DNA of 64,000 nt, taken from positions 94,547,948 through 94,611,947 of the forward strand of contig NC_084835.1 in NCBI RefSeq assembly GCF_033115175.1, written 5' to 3'. Positions within the stretch are counted from its first letter, which is position 1, and each line of letters starts with the position of its first letter. This stretch comes from Lepus europaeus. Lineage: Eukaryota > Chordata > Mammalia > Lagomorpha > Leporidae. Under the pieces are notes generated by a model that was not told where the DNA came from, ran no database searches, and saw only the letters and a list, made by a program, of their open reading frames with translations. Of the stretch, positions 42,399 to 54,020 are shown piece after piece. The translations under genes and the position numbers were made by a program.

Positions 42399-43695
42399 GG
42401 AATCCAGTATGTTGTTATTAACTGTAGCAACCATGTTGCACTCATACTCAGAACTTGAACTTGTTCGTCCTAATGAAATTTTCTAAGCATTGACTAACTT
42501 CTCCTTCATGCCAGCCCCTGGTGACTTCTTCATTTCTGTTTTTCTAATTCCCTAATTATGTTCCATGTGTTGCTTAATGCCTGTACTGACTTTTTAATTT
42601 TAAGTATGCTATATTTCTTTGTATAAGTTCTGGTTCTCCTGCAAAATTCTTGGACACTTCCAAAAGTCACTGGCTCATGCTTTAACTTCACTTTTATTTT
42701 CTTGAATCAAATTACATATACTTGCTTTTTGAACCTGTTAATTCTAGTATCCAAAATCTTTGCATGTCTATTTCTGCTATTATTACTTCTGCTAACTCTT
42801 ATTGTGGTAACGTGTGTGTGTGTGTGTGCATTATAAGTTCACTGTGTTTCTGTAGAAAGGATCTGTGTTCACAGCTGCCACATAAGTAGAGACCTTACCT
42901 CCCAGGCCACTTTAAAGTGTTCACTTAGGATTGGTCGGACCACTACACTGCAATTTGGCAATCTGGAGTTCCAGTCTGCAGGCAGTCTGGCTTGTGATTA
43001 CAGATGCCTTCCCATTCATCCACAGTCACCTAAATAGCCTCTCACATCAGCCTTGGAAACACAGTTCCAGTTCTCCAACCCTGTGGCTTTTTCCTGTTGG
43101 AGGCACACACTTAGAAGAAAACTGCCTGGCTTTACCAAGGAGCACAAGGGAACGGTGTTAAATTCGCTCTGTGTTCTAAGTCAAATGTCAAATGTGTAAG
43201 AAGATAAGAAATACCATTTCTGAGCTAAATATCATCCCCAGGACGTGGTGGAGAGAGTATGGCTATGGAAAATCACATCTCCACAAGAGTTTTTGAATAG
43301 ATTTCCAAATATCTTATATTTAATTTTTAAATCAAGTTTTTTGGTCAACTGACCCACTAATCTTCTATAAAATGGTCTAAACCCTTTTTGAACAACAGTA
43401 AAACTTATCTAAGTTAAATCAGTTTTGATCTTTGAATATACAAATATCTTACATTAAAAAAAAACAAAAAGGAAAAAGACAACAATCCTTAAAATCTAAA
43501 ACTAACTTCAGAAAATATATTATTAGTAAAAATATTGATTGTTTTTTAAACATGTTAATATGCATTGTCATATAAAGCAAATAATTATGATAATATTGTC
43601 AGATTTTCGGTATAAGAGTAAAGAAATAAGAACATAAAATTAAGGTTAGATAGAACCCTATGCAGTTAAATTATCAATATGAACTCACACTTTTA
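42399..43695. other. Intron 3, AT-rich unique sequence
   Basis: Short (GT)n at 42811-42828; otherwise nothing recognised. Confidence 0.45.
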
Positions 43696-44062
43696 AAATC
43701 TGACCCCTGGGCCGGCGCAGCGGCTCAATAGGCTAATCCTCCGCCTTGCGGCGCCACACTGGGTTCTGTCGGGGCACCAGATTCTGTCCTGGTTGCCCCT
43801 CTTCCAGGCCAGCTCTCTGCTGTAGCCTGGGAGTGCAGTGGAGGATGGCCCAAGTGCTTGGGCCCTGCACCCCATGGGAGACCAGGAGAAGCACCTGGCT
43901 CCTGCCTTCAGATCAGCGCGGTGCGCCGGCCATTGGAGGGTGAACCAACGGCAAAGGAAGACCTTTCTCTCTGTCTCTCTCTCTCACTGTCCACTCTGCC
44001 TGTCAAAAATTAAAAATAAATAAATAAATAAATAAATAAACAAATAATAAATCTGACCCCTG
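43696..44062 (+). repeat. Young C-SINE with perfect 14-bp target duplication
   Basis: Body 43710-44048 with an (AAAT)n tail; AAATCTGACCCCTG exact on both sides. Confidence 0.95.
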
Positions 44063-44357
44063 AAAGGACCTAGAAACATTGACACCTCCATGACAATAAC
44101 CAGCACTGGAATGGAGTTTAGTCCTGAAATACAATTAATCACTGAAACAGATGTTACTTGGAGAAATAGCTGATTTCAGGTCTACATGTAAAGCATTTAA
44201 CTTGTTAATAACTGAAAACCTAGGTGACAGCGTGAAAATCACAACATCCATGTGACTAAGTAAAGAACTGTAAAATCCTGGGGATGGGGATGGGTATGCA
44301 GCTGTGCATTATGCTTGTCTTTTTACTTTTATGTGTGTTTTTTAAATAGGCACTTAA

Positions 44358-44682
44358 GGGGCCAGCGATGTGGCCTAGCAGGTAAAAGCCGCTGCCTGCA
44401 GTGCTGACATCTCATATGGGCGCCAGTTCGAGACCCAGCTGCTCCACTTCCAGTCCAGCTCTCTGCTATGGCCTGGGAAAGCAGTGGAAGATGGCCCAGG
44501 TCCTTGAGCCCCTGCACCCACATGAGAGACCTAGAAGAAGTTCCTGTCTCCAGCTTCAGATGGGTATAGCTCCAGCCATTGCGGCCATCTGGGGAGTGAA
44601 CCAACAGATGGAAGACACCTCTCTCTCTCTCTCTTTCTGCCTCTGCCGCCTTTCAAATAAACAAATAAATATTTTTAAAAAT
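44358..44682 (+). repeat. C-SINE
   Basis: GGGGCCAGCGATGTGGCCTAG start; CAAATAAACAAATAAAT tail; AATAGGCACTTAA / AATAGCACTTAA flanks. Confidence 0.92.
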
Positions 44683-44859
44683 AGCACTTAAAATCATAAA
44701 AATAAAGTACAATTTATCAATGAATTAAAAAAAAACCTCTCCTTGTACTAATGTCCTACATCTGAGAGTATAACAAGTTTTTTTAGGCTTACGAAACCAT
44801 TAATATTTGACATATCTCTCAATATCTTCCTCCTTCTCAATAGTCCAATTCTGGGATGA

Positions 44860-45020
44860 GTGTGCGTGTGTGCATGTGTGTGTGTGTTGTCATGCATGTG
44901 TGCATGGACGTGTGTGTGTGTGTGTTTAGGTTCACAGTTCCATATTTCTTTCTCTCTCTTTCTTCCTTCCTTTCTTCCTTCCTTCCTTTCTTTCTTCCTT
45001 TCTTTCTTCCTTTTTTATAG
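44860..45020. repeat. (GT)n and (CTTT/CCTT)n simple repeats
   Basis: GT-rich array at 44860-44928 and CTTTCTTCC array at 44947-45018. Confidence 0.9.
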
Positions 45021-45885
45021 AAAGCTATGTGTGTGTTTTACAAGCACGAGAAGAGGAAGGGCAATGTCCCATCTGCCCTCATCAGGACCCCTGAGGCGGA
45101 GGGGACCCCCGGTGCACCCCTGCAGGTATATGCAATGCAGCCAGAGCAGTGACCAGGTATGTCATGTGATCACACCTGCAGAGAGAGGCCTGACCTGTTC
45201 TCCCAAGCCTTCCTCAACAGGCTCAGGTTGGGGAAGAAATCTAGAGATTTCCATATGAGTAGGACCAGCTACATAATCTGTGAGGCACACCACAAAATGG
45301 AAATGTGGGATCCCTTGTTTATAAATTATTAAGAATCTCTGAATGGTGACCACAGAGCATTAGACCAATTACGAAGCCCTTCTGAGTGTAGGTTCCGTAT
45401 AATGGCCAGGAAGCCAGCCCTATATATATGAGGGAGTGTGGTGCTAAAGCAGGCATTGTGCCCTGCTCATCTCTGTACCCTCAGAGTAGTCAATGAATGA
45501 CTGAAGAATAAATCATTTTGGCAATTTAGGTGCTGAGAACTACAAAATGGTGCAAAGACACTCTCATAAGTATCACAAACCATAAATATGCACATGCATA
45601 ATCTCACATATTTTCTAATTATTTTATTTAAAATATTATTTTAAAATATATAATGGTAAGTCCTTTTATTAAATTTCCAGTATAAAATTATACATAATAC
45701 AATCCTACCAATGAAAACAAATACCCATAAAAGACTTTGAGCACAATTTTAAAAAATCTTAATGATGATTTGTGCCTGCATTGTCCCTTCCAGCCTCTCT
45801 CCTGCTAGTCTCAATCTTTCTCCACTGTGAACACACTTGAACCTACTGGCAACTCTGCAGAAGCAGAAAGAAGCATGGTACCTAC
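45021..45885. other. Intron 3 next to exon 3, nothing recognised
   Basis: Unique and AT-rich towards the exon. Confidence 0.4.
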
Positions 45886-45963
45886 TGGATCTCAGACTGG
45901 CCACACGGCTTCTTCCTGGAGAGGTTGAGCAGGTCTTTGCCATACTTCTCCTCGATCGCTGCC
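45886..45963 (-). CDS. PSTPIP2: PSTPIP2 coding exon 3 (F-BAR)
   Basis: 78 nt encoding residues 45 (completed) to 70 plus two bases of codon 71. It reads AAIEEKYGKDLLNLSRKKPC then GQSEI. The EEKYGKDLLNLSRK segment is a hallmark of the PSTPIP family F-BAR. The acceptor is CTTCTGTCCCCCAG/GGCAGCG; the donor is GAGATCCA/GTAGGTACC. CA joins the first C of exon 4 to give His71, where the human protein has Asn. A second GTAC donor four bases downstream would shift the frame, so the GTAGGT site is chosen because exon 4 then reads on correctly. Confidence 0.96.
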
Positions 45964-46447
45964 CTGGGGGACAGAAGAGAAAGTCATGGGGATGTCTTAG
46001 AGCTGACTCCTAGCCATGGAATGCCTATTGCACGCCACTGCCCTTGAAGGCAAAACTGCATCTTTGTCAGTACAAGCTTGGATATAGCTCCATTCTCTAA
46101 AATGCAAAACAGGGACCAGAAACTCTATGGAACAGGGACTAGAAAGACCAGGGGCCTTCCTCCCCAGCGTGGTCTTCTCTAGCTAGAAGTCCCTAGCATG
46201 GATACCATAGCAAAACTGAGCATTTTTAAACAGTGAATTAAGAGTTATTTCTATTAAAAACTATACCCCAGAGGTCCCCATTTCTTCCATCCTCTCGAAG
46301 AGGGCCCTGTTACCACTGCTACAGTTCCTCATTCACAGTCAACTCAAATATACAACGCAACGATAGCAAAGAAGGGGGATTTCAGAGCAGGCCATCTGTA
46401 GTTGGCATGTCTTCACTTCTGTGAAGGAGTTATTCTTAACTCCTTCT

Positions 46448-46560
46448 GGGGCCAATCTTGTGTCACAGCGGGTTAAGCTGCTGTCTGTGCTGTTGGCATG
46501 CCCAGGAGAGCAACCCAGGATGGCCCAAGTGTCTGGGACTCTGCCACCAGACAGAGTTGA
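46448..46560 (+). repeat. Diverged C-SINE fragment with deletion
   Basis: GGGCCAATCTTGTGTCACAGCGGGTTAAGC, then a jump to CAGGATGGCCCAAGTG; the middle is missing. Confidence 0.6.
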
Positions 46561-46679
46561 ACCCCGAAAGTCCCCCTTCATGCTCTCCTCCCACCCCACC
46601 TCTCTGCAGGTAGCCACAGCATAAGCTGAATCTTCCCAGGTGTTTTTCTTCGCATTTCCACACTTGTACTCATATTGCA

Positions 46680-47236
46680 CTAATCACTTATACATACCTT
46701 TAGCTGTTTATACAATCGGGACCATTGTATTATTTGTTGGTCTTCTTTTCACCTGGTAAGGCGGCATCTGGCACTTGCCTTATCAGTACACACAACTCCA
46801 TCATGTTCATAACATAGTAGTGCAGAATTCTCACCTCATTTATTTCCAGGTTTTCCCCTCCACCAGAAGAAAAGCTAAATGAACACTTTCGGCATGCCTC
46901 TGAGTGCTTGTCTAAGAGTTCTGAGAAAGTGGAATTACTGTATCAGAGGCAAGCGCATTTTAAGTTTTGAAAAGTCATGCCAAGTTGCCCTCTGAACAAA
47001 GCTTTCTCAATTTGCACTTCCACCAAAAGTATATAAGAGCTCCAGTTCCCAGGAGCCCTCACCCACAAAATAGATATTACTCTTTTTTATGCTACCACCC
47101 TGGGGAAGGCATAAGAAAGAGCTCTCATTTCACTTTGCATTTCCAAGATTTCTACTGTGATTGTACGTTATTTTATACATTTATTGGGCTTTTCTTAATT
47201 CTTCTGCTGTAAGTTACGTGCAATTTTTTAACTGAA
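46680..47236 (+). mobile_element. Old L1M-like 3' UTR fragment
   Basis: gtggaattactgtatcagaggcaagcgcattttaag and gccaagttgccctctgaacaaagc...cacttccaccaaaagtatataag are typical of old L1M 3' UTRs. Confidence 0.55.
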
Positions 47237-47544
47237 GTTTTCTTAAGATTTATTTATTTATTTATTTGAAAGTCATACTGAGAGAGAGAGAGAGAAGCAG
47301 AGAGAACGATCCTCTCAAATGGCCTCAACAGCTAGAGCTGGGCAGATTGAAGCCAGGAGCCAGGAGCTTCCTCTGGGTCCCCCACATGAGTGCAGGGACC
47401 CAAGCACTTGGGCCATCCTTCACTGCCTTCCCAGGTCCATTAACAGGGAGCTGTATCGCAAGTGGAGCAGCCAGGCCTCAAATCGGTGCCCAAATTACCA
47501 GCACTGCAGGCAACGGCTTTACCTATGCCACAGCGTCAGCCCCA
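47237..47544 (-). repeat. C-SINE, first of an adjacent pair
   Basis: CTTAAGATTTATTTATTTATTTATTTGAAAG tail side; ends CCACAGCGTCAGCCCC. Confidence 0.9.
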
Positions 47545-47552
47545 GAAGTTCT

Positions 47553-47880
47553 TTTTAAAAATGAGTTATTTTATTTATTTGAAAGGCTGAGTGACAGAGG
47601 GAGAGGGAGAGACAGAGAGAGAAAGAGATTTTTGCATCTGCTGGTTCATACCCCAAATGACCAAAACAGGCAGGGCTAGGCCAGGCTGAAGCCAGGAGCC
47701 TGGAATTGCATCCTGGTCTCCCACATGGGTAGCAGAGGCCCTGGTACTTGGACCTTCTTCTACCAACTTCCCAGGTGCATTAGCAGGAAGCTGGCTTGGA
47801 AACAGGGTAGCCAGAACTCAAACTCATGGGATGCATGTGGCATGGGGTGGCTTAACTTACTGCACCATGATGCTGGTCCC
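47553..47880 (-). repeat. C-SINE, second of an adjacent pair
   Basis: TTATTTTATTTATTTGAAAGGCTGAG tail side; ends CACCATGATGCTGGTCCC. AGTTCTTTTT / AGTTCTTTAT lie on either side. Confidence 0.88.
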
Positions 47881-48107
47881 TCCAAGTTCTTTATGTACTC
47901 TGAATATAATATTTAGTCTTACACATGTTACAAAGTCTCTCACAGTCGTTCACTTGCCTTTTTCAAATACTGACTTTATTTTATTAAAATAATACACATT
48001 CATTATGTATAAAGATAATAAACAAAAAGTACAGAGAGGGAAGTAGCAAAGCATCCAAATTCCACCAACAAATTAGTACAAACATTTGGTGATGATTTTA
48101 ATGGACG

Positions 48108-48448
48108 TTTCTTTTTAAAATTATTTATTTATTTATTTGTTTATTTATCTGAGAAGTATAAAGACTGTGATAGAGACAGACAGATCTCCTAACCACTGAT
48201 TCATTTCCTATATAACCAAAACAGCTGGGGTTGGGCCAGGTGGAAGCCAGGAGTCAGGAATTCAGCCAGGTCTCCCATGTGGGTGGCAGGGATCCAACTA
48301 CCTGAGCCACTATGTGCTACCTCCCATGAAATGCATTAGAGCAAGACGCTGGAATTGTAAGCAAAGCCAGAACTCCAGCCCAGGCAGTCCCATATGGGAT
48401 GTGGCTGTCCCAGTCGCATCCAATCACTAGGACAATTGCCTGTCCCTG
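48108..48448 (-). repeat. Older C-SINE
   Basis: TTTTTAAAATTATTTATTTATTTATTTG tail side; ends CAATTGCCTGTCCC. Confidence 0.82.
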
Positions 48449-48589
48449 GGATAGATAGTTCTTTATGCAGGTATGCAGATAGGATGGATAAAAAGATACA
48501 ACCAATAACTTTAAAAGAATTAGACCATAAAACCACACGCTTTTTGAAAATGGAGAATTAAATCTGATTTTATTTGACTTTCCCAGAAG

Positions 48590-49323
48590 ACAAGGAAGCT
48601 AAAGGGGGCTTGCACTGTGGCGTAGTGGGCAAAGCCACTGCCTGTAGCGCTGGCATCCCATATGGGTGCTGGTTCAAGACCCAACTGCGGCTGGCGCCGC
48701 GGCTCAATAGGCTAATCCTCCGCCTTGCGGCGCCGGCACACTGGGTTCTAATCCTGGTCGGGGCGCCGGATTCTATCCCGGTTGCCCCTCTTCCAGGCCA
48801 GCTCTCTGCTATGGCCCGGGAAGGCAGTGGAGGATGGCCCAAGTGCTTGGGCCCTGCACCGCATGGGAGACCAGGAGAAGCACCTGGCTCCTGCCTTCAA
48901 ATCAGCACGGTGTGCCGGCCGCAGCGTGCTGGCCGCAGCGGCCATTGAAGGGTGAACCAATGGCAAAAAGGAAGACCTTTCTCTCTGTTTCTCTCTCACT
49001 GTCCACTCTGCCTGTCAAAAATAATAATAATAATAATAATAAAAATTTAAAAAAGACCCAACTGCTTCACTTCCGATCCAGCTCTCTGCTCTGGCCTGGG
49101 AAAGCAGTAGAGAATGGCCCAAGTCCTTGATCCCAGAAGAAGCTTCCGGGTCCTGGCTTTGGATTGGCGTAGCTCCAGCCATTGCGGCTATCTGGGGAAT
49201 GAACCAGCGGATGGAAGATCTCTCTCTGTGTCTCTACCTCTCTCTGTCTCTCCTTTCTCTGTGTAATTCTGACTTTCAAGTAAATAAATAAATCTTTTTT
49301 AAAAAAGAAAAAGAAAGCTAAAG
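48590..49323 (+). repeat. C-SINE split by a second C-SINE
   Basis: Left 48604-48688 and right 49066-49310 are one element; AAGGAAGCTAAAG / AAGAAAGCTAAAG flank the whole. Confidence 0.9.
48689..49052 (+). repeat. Young C-SINE nested in a C-SINE, same strand
   Basis: Full-length GC-rich copy with an (ATA)n tail; AAGACCCAACTGC exact at 48676-48688 and 49053-49065. Confidence 0.95.
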
Positions 49324-49436
49324 AAAATCTGAAGGGATCAGTGCATTTTACATTTTTTTTTTCTATAGGACAAATTGTTTCCTAAAAGAGTCTCCTACAT
49401 TAAAAAATAAATAAATAAATAAAAGATGCTTATGAA

Positions 49437-49690
49437 GGGTGAGTGTTTGGTGCATACTGGAGAGCCTGGGTTCAAGTCTCTGCTCCTTCTGAACCATTTT
49501 CCTGCTAATGCACACTCTGGGAGGCAGCAGAAGATAGATAGCTCAAGTGCTTGGGTCCCTACCACCCATTAGAAGACCTGGATGGAGTTCTGGGCTCCTG
49601 GCTTTGACCTGGCCCAGCAGGCATTTGGGATGTGAACCAGACCTCTGTCTGCTCTTTGTCTCTGTCTCTCTGCCTTTCAAGTAAATTTAA
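49437..49690 (+). repeat. Older C-SINE
   Basis: GGGTGAGTGTTTGGTGCATACTGG to CTGCCTTTCAAGTAAATTTAAAAA. Confidence 0.75.
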
Positions 49691-49714
49691 AAATTTACAT
49701 GTATGAAAATAATT

Positions 49715-50066
49715 AGTGGTCTGTGCTGTGGCGCAGCAGGTAAAGCCACTGCCTGCAGTGCCGGCATCCCATATGGGCGCTGGTTCAAAGCCCAGGTGCT
49801 CCACTTCCGATCCAGCTCTCAGCTGTTGCCTGGGAAAGCAGTGGAAGATGGCCCAAGTCCTTGGTCCCCTTATCCATGTGGGAAACCCAGAGGAAGCTCC
49901 TGGCTCCTGGCTTCAGATCAATGCAGCTCTGGCCATTGTGGCCATCTGGGGAGTGAACCAGCAGATGGAAGACCTTTCTCTCTCTCTCTCTCTTTCTCTC
50001 CTTCCCTCCCTCCCTCCCTCCCTCTGCCTCTCTGTAACTCTGTCTTTCAAATAAATAAATAAATCT
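49715..50066 (+). repeat. C-SINE whose tail received another SINE
   Basis: GGTCTGTGCTGTGGCGCAGC start; CT array with CCCT repeats at 49976-50023; tail AAATAAATAAATAAATCTT. Confidence 0.92.
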
Positions 50067-50067
50067 T

Positions 50068-50390
50068 GGCACACCGGGTTCTAGTGCCAGTTGGGGCGCT
50101 GGATTCTATCCCAGTTGCCCCTCTTCCAGGCCAGCTCTCTGCTATGGCCCGGGAAGGCAGTGGAGGATGGCCCAAGTGCTTGGGCCCTGCACCCGCATGG
50201 GAGACCAGGAGAAGCACCTGGCTCCTGGCTTCGGATCAGCACGATGAGCCAGCTGCAGCGGCCATTGGAGGGTGAACCAACGGCAAAAAGGAAGACCTTT
50301 CTCTCTGTCTCTCTCTCTCACTATCCACTCTGCCTGTCAAAAAATAAATAAATAAATAAATCTTTAAAAAAAAAAAAAAAGAAAGAAAGA
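50068..50390 (+). repeat. 5'-truncated C-SINE in the previous SINE's tail
   Basis: Starts abruptly at GGCACACCGGGTTCTAGTGCC; the host tail AAATAAATAAATAAATCTT is present at 50049-50067 and again at 50346-50364. Confidence 0.9.
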
Positions 50391-51450
50391 AGAACAAATT
50401 AAGAGGATGCAGACACTAAAAGTTCTTCCCCCGTCCTTCCTTGGCAAGGTGCACTTTTGTGTGGCTGTGTGTCACTTAGCTCCATAATGCTGCTGGCCCT
50501 GTGGGCAGCCCTGTCTATTTGCTCCGGAACCATGCAAGTGAGTGCTCCTTTGTGTCTTTCTGATTCTGTTAGCATGCTCAGAACTACAGATTGAGCAAGA
50601 ATCCTGTTCAGTTATGGAGAGATTTCTAGCAGACACAATGGCATGCTCTTGGAAAAAGGAAGGCACTTTCACAGAAGTGAAACTACACCCTCATCCTCCT
50701 GAAGGCAGGAGAAGAAGGAAGGAGATCAGGAGGGCGTTTGCACTGCTGGGGAGCAGTGGGTGCTAGGGCCGCAGCCAATGAAGAAATCGCTGGGACTAGG
50801 ACTTCCCAGAAATCACCCTTGAATACAGGGAGAGTTTACCTAGGCCATCCTCCTGCCACCCATTCAAATTTCCCCTCTCATGTGCTCATCAATGTGTCAT
50901 TCACTGGACATCTGTGATCTGCCAGGCATCATATTCAGCGCTAAGAACACAGAGAAGACCGTGATATGAGAGCTGCCCGGTGGAGCTCAGAAGCTGGGAA
51001 GGGAGACAGATGGAAACCAAGCCTTCAGCTTCCTGCCATGTACCAGGGCCACAGCAAGTGGACAGAACAGGCTGGGAAACACGGATGGGGTACCACTCCT
51101 CTGAGTGCTCAGCTGGCCACACTTCCCTCATCAACCCCTCCTTGAAAACGCCTGGTCCCTTTGACCTCTCCCCTAGACTAGGAATAATCTCTGAGCCATT
51201 TCCCCTCCAACAACCCTGTCAAATATCACCAGATATGGCCCTTCCCACCAGGCTCGAGAGCTGCCTTAGGATGGTCCTAAGTCCAGGGCCCGGGCAGCCC
51301 ACAAATCAGAACCAGCACAGAAGACGAAATGCTTTCACCATAACTCCTGCTGTCTTGCTCATTTTTAATGTATGTGCCAATCAAATCTTCAAATGAATGA
51401 TACGTTCTTTGTTGGAGCAGAGGGAATCTTTTTTTTTTTAAGACATTTAT
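50391..51450 (+). other. Intron 2, unique sequence with an L2-like trace
   Basis: 50890-51010 (tcattcactggacatctgtgatctgccaggcatcatattc...acagatggaaacc) resembles L2. No exon recognised. Confidence 0.5.
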
Positions 51451-51782
51451 GGGGCTGGCACTGTGGCATAGAGGGTAAAGACGCCACCTGCAGCACCATC
51501 ATCTCATGTAAGCACTGCTTCGAGTCCTGGCTGCTCTATTTCCAATCCAGCTCTCTGCTATGGCCTGGGAAAGCAGTAGAAGATGGCCCAAGTGCTTGGG
51601 CTCCTGCACCTACATGGGAGACCCAGAAGAAGCTCCTGGCTCCTGGCTTCAGATTTGCTCAGCTTCAGCTGTTGTGGCCATCTGGGGAGTGAACCACCAA
51701 ATGGAAGACACCTTTCTCTCTTGCTCCCTCCCTCCTTCCCTCTGCCTCTCTGTAACTCTGTCTCTCAAATAAATAAATATCT
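51451..51782 (+). repeat. C-SINE
   Basis: GGGGCTGGCACTGTGGCATAGAGG start; CTCAAATAAATAAATATC tail. Confidence 0.9.
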
Positions 51783-51784
51783 CA

Positions 51785-51915
51785 ACCCCTAATTTCTCAG
51801 AATAAGACCTTCTTTGGAAATAAGGTCCCTGCTATTGTAACTGAATTAAAATGAGTGTACTGGAGTGTTGGAGCTCTGAATCCAATGTGACTGATATCTT
51901 TATAAAAAGACAATG
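51785..51915 (+). mobile_element. Old L1M-type 3' end fragment
   Basis: agaccttctttggaaataaggtccctg and aatccaatgtgactgatatctttataaaaag, a common mammalian interspersed 3' end. Confidence 0.5.
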
Positions 51916-52434
51916 TGGGGCCGGCGCCATGGCTCACTAGGTTAATGCTCTGCCTGCGGCGCTGGCATCCCATATGGGCTCCGGGTTCTAGTCCCGGTCG
52001 CTCCTCTTCCACTCCAGCTCTCTGCTGTGGCCCAGGAAGGCAGTGGAGAATGGCCCAAGTGCTTAAGCCCTGTACCCGCATGGGAGACCAGGATAAGCAC
52101 CTGGCTCCTGGCTTCGGACCAGCGTAGTTCCAGCTGTGGCAGCCATTTGGGGGGTGAACCAACGCAGGTGCAGGGGCCCAACGACCTGGGCCATCTTCTG
52201 CTGCTTTTCCAGACCATAGCAGAGAGTTGGCTTAGAAGTGGAGCAGCCAGGACTCAAACTGGACCCATTTGGGATGCCAGCACTGCAGGCAGCAGCTTTA
52301 CCAGCTACACCACAGCACCGGCCCCAGGCTCCTGACTTTGAAGAATGAACCAGAAAATGAAAGATTTTTCTCTCTCTCTCTCTCTCTCCCCTTCTCTGTA
52401 ATTCTACCTTTCAAATAAATAAAAAATAAATTAT
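51916..52434. repeat. Head-to-head C-SINE mosaic
   Basis: 51916-52165 is a plus C-SINE ending in AACCAACG without a tail; 52166-52325 is a minus C-SINE without its tail side; 52326-52434 is the tail third of a plus C-SINE. Confidence 0.85.
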
Positions 52435-52797
52435 AAAAGGAAGACAGGGGCCAGCGCCATGGCTTAACAGGCTAATCCTCCACCTTGCAGTGCCGGCACA
52501 CCGGGTTCTAGTCCTGGTCGGGGCGCCGGATTCTGTCCCGGTTGCTCCTTTTCCAGGCCAGCTCTCTGCTATGGCCCGGGAAGGCAGTGGAGGATGGCCC
52601 AAGTGCTTGGGCCCTGCACCCGCATGGGAGACCAGGAGAAGCACCTGGCTCCTGGCTTCGGATCAGCGTGGTGCGCCGGCCGCAGCGGTCATTGTAGGGT
52701 GAACCAGCGGCAAAAAGGAAGACCTTTCTCTCTGTCTCTCTGTCTCACTATCCACTTTGCCTGTCAAAAAAAAAAAAAAAAAAAAAGGAAGACAGGA
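52435..52797 (+). repeat. Young C-SINE with perfect 14-bp target duplication
   Basis: Body 52449-52783; AAAAGGAAGACAGG exact on both sides. Confidence 0.95.
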
Positions 52798-53149
52798 AGC
52801 ACATTTCCTCTAGAGCCTCAATGGGAACATGACCTGGCCACGTCTTTCCTGTGGCTCTGTCACCCTCCTACCACTTGGGCCATGCTCATCCCCACCTCCA
52901 ATATCACTGCCCCCCCCCCCAGACATCCGGACACACTGTCACCTGTCAAGTGCACCTTCGCAGCGATTTCTGCCTCTGTGAAGCAATTACTCCCGTCCTC
53001 CCTCTGTTTGCCCTTGTCTCCCCCTCCATCCGGTCTTTCACCGTCATTCATGCTGTACTTCTCGGTATATTTTGCTTGCTCACTATATTTTGCTTGCTGT
53101 TTCATTCATAGATCTCTCTCAAACTGGTTTCTGAGAATTTCTGGACAGG
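52798..53149. other. Intron 2, nothing recognised
   Basis: C-rich unique sequence, with a 10-base C run at about 52911-52920. Confidence 0.4.
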
Positions 53150-53474
53150 GGCAGGCATTTGGCACAGCAGTTAAGATGTGATCAGGATGCCTGCATCCCA
53201 TATCAGAGGCCTGGTTCAAGTCTCGGCTCCACTCCTGATTCTAGCTTCCGCTAATGTGCACCCTGGGAAACAGCAGGTAGTGGCTCAAGTACTTGAGTGC
53301 TTAGCATACCCTGCAGGCCTGGATTGAGTTCCTGAGTTCCTTCTGGTTTCAGCCTTGCCCGGCCCAGCCTAGCCCAGCCCATTGTGGGTATTTGGGGAGC
53401 AAACCAGAAGACGGGAGATCTCTCTCTACCTGCCCCTCTTTGCTTCTTGAATAAATAAAAATTAAAATATTTTT
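53150..53474 (+). repeat. Older C-SINE
   Basis: GGGCAGGCATTTGGCACAGC start; CTTGAATAAATAAAAATTAAAAT tail. Confidence 0.8.
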
Positions 53475-53817
53475 AAGAAAGAACTTTGCCGGCGCCGTGG
53501 CTCAACAGGCTAATCCTCCGCCTTGCAGCGCCTGCACACCAGGTTCTAGTCCCAGTCGGGGCATCGGATTCTATCCCGGTTGCCCCTCTTCCAGGCCAGC
53601 TCTCTGCTGTGGCCCGGGAGTGCAGTGGAGGATGGCCCAAGTCCTTGGGCCCTGCACCCCATGGGAGACCAGGGGAAGCACCTGGCTTCTGCCTTCGGTT
53701 CAGTGCGGTGCGCCGGCCGTGGCGGCCATTGGAGGGTGAACCAACGGCAAAGGAAGACCTTTCTCTCTGTCTCTGTCTCTCTTTCTCTCACTGTCCACTC
53801 TGCCTGTCAAAAAGAAA

Positions 53818-53865
<48 letters not shown>

Positions 53866-53870
53866 ACTTT
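53475..53870 (+). repeat. Young C-SINE with (AAAG)n tail and target duplication
   Basis: Body 53488-53857; AAGAAAGAACTTT at 53475-53487 and 53858-53870; tail is a 50-bp (GAAA)n microsatellite. About 150 bp below exon 2. Confidence 0.93.
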
Positions 53871-54020
53871 AAAACAGATACATCTTTTACTTCTTAAGTG
53901 TCATTCAATAACCCATAGCGGAGTCTACAGAAACATTAAGCACAAGCAAATATCAGTAACCATTCCTTGTTTTGCAGGGGCATCTTGGCCACCCTGTCCA
54001 GAGAGCAGAGAGCATCCTAC

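Noticed and set aside
45886-45889. Alternative exon 3 donor at GTACCATG four bases downstream
   Set aside because: It would add four bases and break the frame into exon 4; the GTAGGT donor keeps the PSTPIP2 frame.
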